A stretch of DNA of 7,016 bases from Pseudomonadota bacterium (GTDB taxonomy: Bacteria > Myxococcota > Polyangia > Polyangiales > Polyangiaceae), in NCBI GenBank assembly GCA_023419055.1, contig JAEZYO010000874.1, forward strand, positions 1-7,016, written 5' to 3'. Below are positions 1-5,700 of the stretch, piece after piece (the stretch's first letter is position 1; each line of letters begins with the position of its first letter). A model generated the notes under the pieces. That model was not told where the DNA came from and made no database searches. It saw only the letters and a program-made list of their open reading frames with translations. The position numbers and the translations under genes are program-made.

Positions 1-185
1 CTGCTCGGTCCCTCACCGCCCACGTTCGAATCGGTCCCGCCCGAAGCGCCGGTTCCTGCGCCGGGATCGGAGCCGTCATCGGAGGAACAGGCTGCCCCGA
101 GCGCCGCGCTCAACGCCACCGCGAGAGCGACGATGGTGCCGCGCCCCAAGCGTGGATTGGAAGACCCCAAGACTCGCTGAAACAT
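1..185 (-). CDS. Putative lipoprotein, 5' part only (cut by the left edge)
   Basis: An open frame on the minus strand begins with ATG at 185 and stays open to base 1, giving 61 visible residues. The N-terminus is a lipoprotein-type signal peptide: a basic n-region (R4, R12, R15), a hydrophobic core at about 17-29 (TIVALAVALSAAL), then LGAAC with Cys33 as the probable lipidated residue. The -3 residue is Gly rather than the usual Leu, so the lipobox is imperfect. Residues 34-61 are a Ser/Asp/Gly-rich linker (SSDDGSDPGAGTGASGG), a style common in myxobacterial surface lipoproteins. The functional domain lies outside the window, so no function can be given. The gene follows the methyltransferase gene on the same strand after an 86-base gap that holds a hairpin and a possible promoter, so it may be transcribed separately. 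No convincing ribosome binding site precedes the ATG. Confidence 0.72.
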   Translation of the reverse strand, partial: MFQRVLGSSNPRLGRGTIVALAVALSAALGAACSSDDGSDPGAGTGASGGTDSNVGGEGPS

Positions 186-201
186 GCCCGTGAGTGGAGT
201 C

Positions 202-219
202 TGCGCTTGCGCAATTATG
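202..219 (-). promoter_or_regulatory. Possible -10 element and small dyad upstream of the left-edge lipoprotein gene
   Basis: On the minus strand CATAAT (219-214) differs from the -10 consensus at one base. It would place a transcription start near 207, about 22 bases before the ATG at 185. The dyad TGCGC-TT-GCGCA (202-213) sits on that predicted start point and could be an operator. No good -35 hexamer is visible at the right spacing, so this is tentative. Confidence 0.25.
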
Positions 220-253
220 ATCTCACCCTGGGGATCTCCCCCCAAAGAGGTAA

Positions 254-269
254 GCCGAGTGGGCTCGGC
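254..269 (-). terminator. Hairpin just after the methyltransferase stop; possible weak terminator
   Basis: GCCGAG (254-259) and CTCGGC (264-269) form a perfect 6-bp GC-rich stem with a 4-base loop. It starts 2 bases past the stop codon of the minus-strand methyltransferase gene. On the minus strand it is followed by TTACCTCTTT, which is only partly T-rich, so it is not a canonical intrinsic terminator. Its position between two same-strand genes is the main support. Confidence 0.3.
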
Positions 270-271
270 GC

Positions 272-1063
272 CTACACCCGCCGAGGTGGGTGCCCGACGA
301 GGTACGTGAGTGATCCCGGCAACTTCGGGACCTTGAGCCGTCCCACTTCCCACTCGTAGTCGTTCGCGGGCAATGATTCGATGAGGCCCTTCAACTCCGC
401 TTCATCGTAGGCCCGGAGACAAGACACGAAGCCGTCCCACCACGTACAGAGCGGCACGATCGGGATCGCGTACGTGAAGAGGAGACGGCTCAAGCGGCGC
501 GGTCGTATGAACGGCGTGACGAGCAACAGCGCCGCCCATCCGAAGGAGATCTGGAGCATCGCGAACAGAGAGCGATTCACGAACTCGACCAGCGCGATCC
601 CCTGCTCCTTCTCTACCGCGTCGAGGAGGCACCGCCGAGCGGCGACTGGCGGCAAGTGGTGGAACGCGTTGCACATGAGCCGAAAGCCCTGGAGCTCCGA
701 GGGCACGCGCGTCGCGTCGACGGAGCTTTCCACGAAGTCGACCTGACCGCGCCCCTCACGACGCGCGAGCTCGAGCTTGGGGAGGTTCGGGTAGAGATCG
801 GTCAAAGTGACTTTCACCGGCGCGCCGCGCTTGCGATTCAGGAGGCGAGCCACGGTGAGCGCGGGCCCGCCCCCGCCCGAGCCGAGATCGACCAACCGAT
901 CGTCGCCGGTGACCTGCATCGCGCGCTCGAGCCGGTCGGCGAACGGCCCGAGAGGCTTGTCCGCGATGGCCCCCATGAAGCTCAAGAAGTCGGTCATCGC
1001 CTCGCGGATCGCCGGCGGAAACCAGGTCAAGTCCTCGAACTCGAAGAGGTGCAGGCGCCGCAT
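272..1063 (-). CDS. Class I SAM-dependent methyltransferase, probably membrane-associated
   Basis: The 263-residue protein carries a Rossmann-type methyltransferase core. Motif I is VDLGSGGGG (58-66). The acidic residue after strand beta2 is Asp89 in VTLTDL, a likely ribose-hydroxyl ligand. SSVDA (113-117) and CNAFHHLPP (131-139) match the later core strands. After about residue 160 the protein departs from a soluble methyltransferase. A hydrophobic stretch at 167-186 ends in IRPRR, and a second apolar segment at 194-206 leads into the motif PLCTWWDGFVSCLRAY (204-219). Together these suggest one or two membrane-inserted or membrane-lying helices and a hydrophobic or membrane-bound substrate, which is inference. 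I recall similar uncharacterised methyltransferases with a WDGxVSxLRxY motif in other bacterial phyla. The ATG at 1063 is the first in frame that precedes the core; no Shine-Dalgarno sequence is seen before it. The gene is divergent from hemW. Substrate unknown. Confidence 0.88.
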   Translation of the reverse strand: MRRLHLFEFEDLTWFPPAIREAMTDFLSFMGAIADKPLGPFADRLERAMQVTGDDRLVDLGSGGGGPALTVARLLNRKRGAPVKVTLTDLYPNLPKLELARREGRGQVDFVESSVDATRVPSELQGFRLMCNAFHHLPPVAARRCLLDAVEKEQGIALVEFVNRSLFAMLQISFGWAALLLVTPFIRPRRLSRLLFTYAIPIVPLCTWWDGFVSCLRAYDEAELKGLIESLPANDYEWEVGRLKVPKLPGSLTYLVGHPPRRV

Positions 1064-1145
1064 GGGAGCACTCGTGATCGACCGTTCTACCGGGGCTTAG
1101 CGGCCCTCGCCTTTCGCGGAAAGCACAATCTGCTAGACCCCGCGG
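1064..1145. promoter_or_regulatory. Divergent promoter region between the methyltransferase gene and hemW
   Basis: These 82 bases must hold promoters for both flanking genes unless one promoter lies inside a gene. On the plus strand TGC-TAGACC (1131-1139) resembles an extended -10 element and would start transcription at about 1146, the GTG of hemW. On the minus strand TAGAAC (1089-1084) is a possible -10 for the methyltransferase. Neither has a recognisable -35, and neither gene has a clear Shine-Dalgarno sequence. CTTTC-GCG-GAAAG (1111-1123) is a small dyad of unknown meaning. Confidence 0.35.
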
Positions 1146-2363
1146 GTGACCACGCCGGCCCACGTCGCACAGCCTCGCTCGGAAGAGCTCTCGGTGTACG
1201 TGCATTTCCCGTGGTGCCTGCAGAAGTGTCCGTATTGTGACTTCCTCAGCGTGCCGGCCCAGCGCCCCGAAATCCCGCAGGAGCGCTACACGGAGGCCGT
1301 GCTCCGCGAGCTCGATCGCCGCGCGCTCGAGCTCCCCGAGCAAGCGAGGCTCACGAGCGTCTTCTTCGGCGGGGGGACGCCCTCGCTCTGGGAGCCGCGC
1401 GAGCTCGGGCGGGTGCTCGCCGCGATCTCGAGGCGCTTCCGACCCGCGGGAGGTGACGTCGAGATTACGGTCGAGTGCAACCCGTCGAGCCTCGACGAGG
1501 ACCGCGCGCGCGCCCTGCTCGACGTGGGCGTCAATCGGCTCAGCATCGGGGTGCAGTCGCTCGATCGAAAGCGGCTCGAATTCTTGGGGCGGTTACACGA
1601 CGTGAAGGGCGGTCTCGCGGCGGTCGCGGCGGCGGTGCGCGCCGGGGTCCCGCGCGTCTCGGCGGATCTGATCTTCGGCGTTGCCGGGCAGTCCCCGCTC
1701 GAGGCGCGCGAAGAGGTGCGAACGGTCGCCGAGCTCGGCGTGACCCACTTGAGCGCGTATGCCCTCACCATCGAGCAGGGCACCCGCTTCGGAGAGCTCG
1801 CTCGACGCGGGAGGCTGCCCCTCCTCGACGACGCGCTCGTCGCGGACTCCTTCTCCGGCGTGGAGGCAGAGCTCGCGGCGCTCGGCTTCGAACACTACGA
1901 GATCAGCAACTACGCGAAGCCCGGAGCCGAGGCCAGGCACAACCTCGGCTACTGGCGCGGCCGCGACTACCTCGGTCTCGGCACCGGCGCGTTCGGCACC
2001 TGGCGCACCGCTCGCGGGCGTGAGCGCTATCGAAACACGCCCGCTCACGAGCGCTACATGAAGGGCTGGCTGTCCGAGGAGCTCGTCGATCTCGGCTCGA
2101 CCGGCGAGCTCGTCTCGGAGCTCGAGCCCATCCCGCCCGAGGTCGCGCTCCGCGAACGGCTCTTGCTCGGTCTGCGGCTCGCCGAGGGCGTGGAGCTCGA
2201 CGAGCTCGAGCGCGATACGGGCGCGGTGGCGCGCACCCCGGAGCGCCTGCGGGTGCTGGACCGCCTGCTCGCGCGCGGCAAGCTCGCCCGCGACGGGGAG
2301 CGCCTCTACATCCCCCGCGATCGCTGGCTCTTCGCCGACGCGATCATCGCTGAAATCATGTGA
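1146..2363 (+). CDS. hemW: Radical SAM family heme chaperone HemW
   Basis: This 405-residue protein has the full HemW architecture. The iron-sulfur/SAM motif is CLQKCPYC (Cys24, Cys28, Cys31) within YVHFPWC, followed by Asp32-Phe33. There is no fourth nearby cysteine, unlike coproporphyrinogen dehydrogenase HemN. The SAM-binding GGGTPS lies at 75-80, followed by VECNP (109-113), LSIGVQSLD (132-140) and HYEISNYA (250-257). The heme-binding signature HNxxYW is present as HNLGYW (265-270). The C-terminus (about 330-405) is the winged-helix-like domain ending in DAIIAEIM. HemW binds heme and delivers it to target proteins; older annotations call it oxygen-independent coproporphyrinogen III oxidase. 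The protein should be cytosolic. The start is GTG; no ATG fits upstream of the cysteine motif, and a later GTG at codon 17 would sit only seven codons before Cys24. Length is close to that usual for the family. Confidence 0.96.
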   Translation: MTTPAHVAQPRSEELSVYVHFPWCLQKCPYCDFLSVPAQRPEIPQERYTEAVLRELDRRALELPEQARLTSVFFGGGTPSLWEPRELGRVLAAISRRFRPAGGDVEITVECNPSSLDEDRARALLDVGVNRLSIGVQSLDRKRLEFLGRLHDVKGGLAAVAAAVRAGVPRVSADLIFGVAGQSPLEAREEVRTVAELGVTHLSAYALTIEQGTRFGELARRGRLPLLDDALVADSFSGVEAELAALGFEHYEISNYAKPGAEARHNLGYWRGRDYLGLGTGAFGTWRTARGRERYRNTPAHERYMKGWLSEELVDLGSTGELVSELEPIPPEVALRERLLLGLRLAEGVELDELERDTGAVARTPERLRVLDRLLARGKLARDGERLYIPRDRWLFADAIIAEIM

Positions 2364-2378
2364 GTTTCCGGCGGCGCG

Positions 2379-3311
2379 TCATCTCGGGACCGGGATGCAG
2401 CAGCCGGTCACGCAGTAGCTGTCAGCCGGACAAGCGGTGGTGACGTCGGCGCCGCACGGCGGGACCTCGCCGCCGCAGCGCTCGTCGCTGCCGCAACCCG
2501 CGCCGCTCTGCACCTCGCCCACGCAGACGTCGCAAGCGTCGCAGCGCTCGAAGCACGAGGGCACCGGCGTGCACGCCTTGCAGGCGATGGGGTCGTCGAG
2601 CGTGTCCTCGGTGCAGGAGGGCACGCCGTCGATCGTCGAGCCGACGAAGACGAAGCGCCCGCTGCGCGCCGGAAGCTCGCAGCAACCGAAGCAGTCGCAG
2701 CCGTTCGGGACGAGCGGCTTACAGTACGCGAGACAAGCCTCGGATTGCTCCGCGCGGACGTCGCTGCAGCTCTCGGAGGTGCCGGCGATGTTGGTGTCTT
2801 CGTCGTAGGCGCAGCTCGCGTCACCGCTCGGCGGGTAGTCGGGCGCGACGGACAGCGTGTCGCAGGCGTGATTGTAGAAGCAGTCGTCATTGCCCGAGCC
2901 CGAATCTCGATCGAAGTAGCAGTCCTGGCGGCACGGCGTGTTGATCTGGCCCGGCAGCCCTCCCGAGAACGAATCTTCCGTGTCGTCGCAGGCTCCCAGG
3001 CACTCGGTATCGAGCGCGTCCACGCTTCCGTCGCCGTCGTTGTCTTCACAGTCCCCGCAGTCGTAGACCTTTCCGAGGCAAGCGACCGGTACGCAATCGT
3101 TGGCGCCGCCGGCGCCCAGGGCAGCGCCGCCGCCTTCACCGCTCACCCCCACGACCCCGCCAGTCCCGGTCACAGCGCCCGTGGACGATGCGCCTGCAGC
3201 CGAGGACTCGAACGCGCCGATCTCGACGTCTTCGAGACAACTGGCGGTCGCGAGTAGCGAGACGACGAGCGGCACCAGAGAAGCGAGCAGGCCCTTCGTC
3301 GGCGAGCGCAT
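2379..3311 (-). CDS. Cysteine-rich lipoprotein with a DxDxDG loop; last gene of the sigma-factor operon
   Basis: The 310-residue protein starts with a lipoprotein-type signal peptide: basic n-region, hydrophobic LLASLVPLVVSLL, then ATASC with Cys25 as the probable lipidated residue. Residues about 36-71 are a low-complexity Ser/Gly/Ala/Val linker. The remainder is packed with cysteines: I count 33 in total, 32 excluding Cys25, an even number compatible with full disulfide pairing. A loop at 85-103 (CGDCEDNDGDGSVDALDTE) has the acidic spacing of a calcium-binding DxDxDG motif, as in Cys-rich surface proteins of myxobacteria. Clusters such as CDCFGCC (205-211), CKACTPVPSC (244-253) and CDACDVC (257-263) follow, and the protein ends in CCIPVPR. 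It should be a membrane-anchored, disulfide-stabilised envelope or surface protein. The start lies 10 bases past the stop of the preceding gene, so it is likely the distal gene of the operon. It ends 15 bases from hemW in convergent orientation. No enzymatic function is recognised. Confidence 0.85.
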   Translation of the reverse strand: MRSPTKGLLASLVPLVVSLLATASCLEDVEIGAFESSAAGASSTGAVTGTGGVVGVSGEGGGAALGAGGANDCVPVACLGKVYDCGDCEDNDGDGSVDALDTECLGACDDTEDSFSGGLPGQINTPCRQDCYFDRDSGSGNDDCFYNHACDTLSVAPDYPPSGDASCAYDEDTNIAGTSESCSDVRAEQSEACLAYCKPLVPNGCDCFGCCELPARSGRFVFVGSTIDGVPSCTEDTLDDPIACKACTPVPSCFERCDACDVCVGEVQSGAGCGSDERCGGEVPPCGADVTTACPADSYCVTGCCIPVPR

Positions 3312-3321
3312 GAGAGCTTCG

Positions 3322-4077
3322 CTAACGCTGGTTCGTCGCGGAGTCGAGCCCGTGTTGGTGAGCGGAACCGGGATACGTCTTCTTGAACTGATCGGCTCGG
3401 CTCTCCGCCTCGGAGCTCTTTCCGAGGCGCTTCAGCGCGTCGATCGCGATGACTTCCCGCTCCTGCGTGAGGATGCCCTTCGGGAAGCGGCGCGCGTGCT
3501 CGCGGGTGAGCGCGAGCGCACGCTTCGGGTCGGACGAAATCGCCTCTCGAGCTCGCTCGAGCAGCGCTGCCTCCGCGGCGGCGTCGTTCGACGTTGCCTT
3601 GGTGCTCGCGGGCGACTGCGCCGCGCGCGGCTCGGCGCGCGTGGGCGCGACGCTGTTCGTGGACGGAACCTCGGGCGCTTCGGTCGGCGCCGTGGCCTGC
3701 ACCGTGGTCGGCCGAGGAGCGACCGCCTGATCGGGAGTCACGGCGGGGGTCGGCTTCTGCGGCGCGGGCGGCGCCACGGGCGAGGGCCGCGAGAGGAAGT
3801 ACGCGGCGACACCGGCTGCGCCGAGCGCGGCCAGGAACGCGAGCACCTTGCCTGCGCCAGCGCCGGACGGGGTCGTGACGGCTGGCGGCGGAGGGGCCGC
3901 CGGAGGCACGGGTGACGTGCCCGAAATGGGTCCGGGAAGCGGCTCGAGTCGAGCCCACAGGCCCTCGAGTCTGGTCGCGCTCGGAACGTCCTCGCGCGCG
4001 CTGCGGAACAGCTGCCGAAGCTCGGGAGAGCCCTCACCCAGTTCGGACAGACGCGGGGGATCTTGTTCCGAGCTCAT
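3322..4077 (-). CDS. Single-pass membrane protein with TPR-like tail; candidate regulator (anti-sigma-like) of the adjacent sigma factor
   Basis: The 251-residue protein has three parts. Residues 1-50 are a charged, probably cytoplasmic segment containing ELRQLFRSAREDVPSA. A Pro-rich spacer leads to one transmembrane helix at about 77-96 (KVLAFLAALGAAGVAAYFLS). Residues 97-165 are a long Pro/Ala/Thr-rich stalk, and 166-245 form Ala/Arg/Glu-rich helices resembling two TPR-type hairpins (ALALTREHARRFPKG, then AIDALKRLGK), probably outside the inner membrane. The start overlaps the stop of the sigma gene as ATGA (shared bases 4074-4077) and has a strong GGAGGAG ribosome binding site 2 bases upstream, so the two proteins are probably co-translated. 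That pairing and the topology suggest it holds or senses for the sigma factor. The classic zinc anti-sigma motif HxxxCxxC is absent, and there is no cysteine at all. Anti-sigma activity is therefore inference; it could instead be a structural envelope protein. Confidence 0.8.
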   Translation of the reverse strand: MSSEQDPPRLSELGEGSPELRQLFRSAREDVPSATRLEGLWARLEPLPGPISGTSPVPPAAPPPPAVTTPSGAGAGKVLAFLAALGAAGVAAYFLSRPSPVAPPAPQKPTPAVTPDQAVAPRPTTVQATAPTEAPEVPSTNSVAPTRAEPRAAQSPASTKATSNDAAAEAALLERAREAISSDPKRALALTREHARRFPKGILTQEREVIAIDALKRLGKSSEAESRADQFKKTYPGSAHQHGLDSATNQR

Positions 4078-4748
4078 GACTCCTCCGCGCGAATCAGGCG
4101 CGTCCCCGACTCGAGCTCGGCGAACGCTTCACTCACGACCTTGCGCGCCGCGTGGAGCCGCGAGTACGCGGTCTGAAGCGGGCAGCCGATGACTTCAGCG
4201 ACCTCTTTCATGCTGAGGCCCTCGATTTCGTAGAGCACGAGCACGGCGCGCTTGTCGTCGTCCAGAAGGTCGAGCAGGTGGAGCAGCGTCCCCCGCGCTT
4301 CTGCGCGCAAATCGGGCTGTTGCGCCGAAGAGCTCGCCGAGTCGTCACGCGGCTCGGCCACGGCCCGCTCGCGGCGAACGTAGGCGCGGCGACGATAGTC
4401 CGACGCGACACGCAAGCAGATCCCGTAAAGCCAGGTGCGGAGCGTCGAGCGGCCCTCGAACTCCGAGAGCTTGCGGTGCACCGTGATGAAGACTTCCTGA
4501 CAGACGTCCTCGATGTCCGCCTCGGCCACTCCGAGGTGGCGCAGACTTCGCCAGACATATCCTGCGTGCTCATCGAAAATCCGTCGCAGGCTGGGGCCGT
4601 CGGATCCGTTCTTCGAAATGCCGGAATCGTCCGCGACCGTACCTGCTCCGTTGATACGTGGAGCCTGGACCGCCGAATTATCAGGGCAGTCGGGCCGCGA
4701 GTCCCAACTGGCCGATGGCGATGAACGATCCCGTGCGGAAGAACTCAT
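4074..4748 (-). CDS. ECF-type RNA polymerase sigma factor
   Basis: The 224-residue protein contains both domains of an ECF sigma factor. The sigma2 domain spans about 57-122, with DIEDVCQEVFITVHRK (78-93) as the core-binding helix and TWLYGICLRVASDYRRR (105-121) as the -10 recognition helix. A short acidic/Ser-rich linker (131-150) follows. The sigma4 domain spans about 153-206, with helix-turn-helix LSMKEVAEVIGCPLQTAYSR (178-197) for -35 recognition. An unusual N-terminal extension of about 52 residues, polar and probably disordered, precedes sigma2. No ATG, GTG or TTG lies between the ATG at 4748 and the sigma2 domain, so the extension is real unless a rare start codon is used. That ATG lies inside the end of the upstream gene, giving a 68-base overlap; CAGCAGG just upstream is a modest ribosome binding site. 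The gene lies in the middle of a five-gene envelope operon and directs transcription of an unknown regulon, perhaps including its own operon. Confidence 0.94.
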   Translation of the reverse strand: MSSSARDRSSPSASWDSRPDCPDNSAVQAPRINGAGTVADDSGISKNGSDGPSLRRIFDEHAGYVWRSLRHLGVAEADIEDVCQEVFITVHRKLSEFEGRSTLRTWLYGICLRVASDYRRRAYVRRERAVAEPRDDSASSSAQQPDLRAEARGTLLHLLDLLDDDKRAVLVLYEIEGLSMKEVAEVIGCPLQTAYSRLHAARKVVSEAFAELESGTRLIRAEES

Positions 4749-5700
4749 GAACCTGCTGATCTGGCCCCGAAAAGATGTACCGATCCCGCACTAGAGGCAG
4801 GGCGCCCGTCAAGCCCGCTTTGAACCTCAGCGGAAAAAACAGCGGAACGTCCAAGGTAACACGTCCGAACGTGCTCGTCTCGAGACGCGTGGGCTCCTGG
4901 TTCACGTCGAAACCCGATGCAATTGCGGTCGTGTAGCCGACTTCCTGACCCAAACAGAGCCCGACCTCGACCGTGCTCGAACTTACCCAGGGGCAGGCAA
5001 AGAACCCCACGGTGCCGTGGCTCACCTCGGCGCTCACGTCGAACTCCTCGTCCGGGATGTCCCGGGGCCCGTAGACGGTCGCCTCGATGCCGAACCAGAT
5101 GAAACCGGGCGGTCTCACCTCGAGGGCCGCGCGCCCTCCGAAGAGCGGCCGCGGCACGTACCCGAAGAGCGCCGCAAAGGAGGCGCTCGGCATCACTCTC
5201 CAAGGTTCTGCTCGTGCCGGCGCAGGCTCGGGCGGCGCCTCTTCTTGCGTGCTGGGAGGAGGTGTCTCGGGCGTGGAAGACGAGGAGGGCGGCGGAAGCG
5301 CCTCCGATTGGGCTGCCCGAGTCGCTGCCGGAGAATCCACGAGCAGCGCTGTCACGAGCGCGAGCGAAGAGTCGAGGTCGCGGCAAGAGTCGGACTCGCT
5401 CGCGAGCTCTCGCGCTCCGAACAGCTCACCGCGCGCATTCAACAGCTCGAGGTGCGCGCTGAAGCCGCGAGGCGCTTTCCGTTCGAGCGCCACGCGCACG
5501 AGCAGGCGAGCGTCCCCCTGGAAGACGCGACGCCCGAGCCTCCCTTCGACTTGAGCGCCCAGCTCGGCGGCGTTCACGCAGCCGCTCTCCGCGGCGCTCG
5601 TGACTTCGAGCCGAGCGGCGGGCGCCTCTTCTGCGTGTGCGGCGTGCGCAGAGAGCCAGCCCGAGAGGGCGAGCGCGAGTGTCCGAAACGATCGGAGCAT
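4681..5700 (-). CDS. Exported envelope protein: N-terminal domain, Pro/Ser linker and beta-rich, barrel-like C-terminal half
   Basis: The 339-residue protein starts with a Sec signal peptide: basic R3/R6, hydrophobic LALALSGWLSAHA, and probable cleavage AHA|EE after residue 23. The mature part has a small domain (about 28-122) containing Cys41 and Cys106, which could form a disulfide, and ending in the helix SSLALVTALLV. A Pro/Ser/Glu-rich linker follows at 133-166. Residues about 168-339 are made of alternating polar/apolar strands rich in Gly and aromatics, and the chain ends in FIAIGQLGLAARLP, which resembles the closing strand of an outer-membrane barrel. I infer location in the periplasm or outer membrane, with the C-terminal half a possible small barrel. 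The ATG shares one base with the preceding stop (TGATG at 5702-5698) and has no clear ribosome binding site of its own, which suggests translational coupling. The family is unknown to me, though similar proteins next to ECF sigma genes may occur in Polyangia. Confidence 0.83.
   Translation of the reverse strand: MLRSFRTLALALSGWLSAHAAHAEEAPAARLEVTSAAESGCVNAAELGAQVEGRLGRRVFQGDARLLVRVALERKAPRGFSAHLELLNARGELFGARELASESDSCRDLDSSLALVTALLVDSPAATRAAQSEALPPPSSSSTPETPPPSTQEEAPPEPAPARAEPWRVMPSASFAALFGYVPRPLFGGRAALEVRPPGFIWFGIEATVYGPRDIPDEEFDVSAEVSHGTVGFFACPWVSSSTVEVGLCLGQEVGYTTAIASGFDVNQEPTRLETSTFGRVTLDVPLFFPLRFKAGLTGALPLVRDRYIFSGPDQQVHEFFRTGSFIAIGQLGLAARLP

Noticed and set aside
656..1240. Long plus-strand open frame opposite the methyltransferase and running into hemW.
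   Set aside because: It has Arg/Glu/Ala-rich composition with no recognisable domain and overlaps two well-supported genes. It is typical of antisense frames in GC-rich coding DNA.
756..1343. Minus-strand open frame spanning the methyltransferase start and the hemW 5' end.
   Set aside because: It crosses the divergent promoter region, has an Arg/Ala-rich sequence without motifs, and conflicts with both strongly supported genes.
1475..2023. Arg-rich frames inside hemW on both strands (also 1286-1783 and 1593-2048 on the minus strand).
   Set aside because: HemW in its own frame has all family motifs. These frames are low-complexity Arg/Ser/Ala shadows.
1146..2363. Annotation as coproporphyrinogen III dehydrogenase (HemN).
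   Set aside because: The cluster motif is CxxxCxxC followed by Asp-Phe without HemN's extra cysteine, and the HNxxYW heme-binding motif is present, so HemW fits better.
3027..3060. The DNDGDG loop of the Cys-rich lipoprotein as a true EF-hand.
   Set aside because: It lacks the flanking helices and 12-residue EF-hand pattern, and it sits among cysteines. A thrombospondin-type or similar calcium loop is more likely.
3100..3915. Plus-strand open frame of about 270 codons opposite the Cys-rich lipoprotein and the membrane protein, and a minus-strand Arg-rich frame at 3170-3958.
   Set aside because: Both are very Arg/Gly-rich without domains. The competing minus-strand genes have signal peptide, membrane helix and coupled starts.
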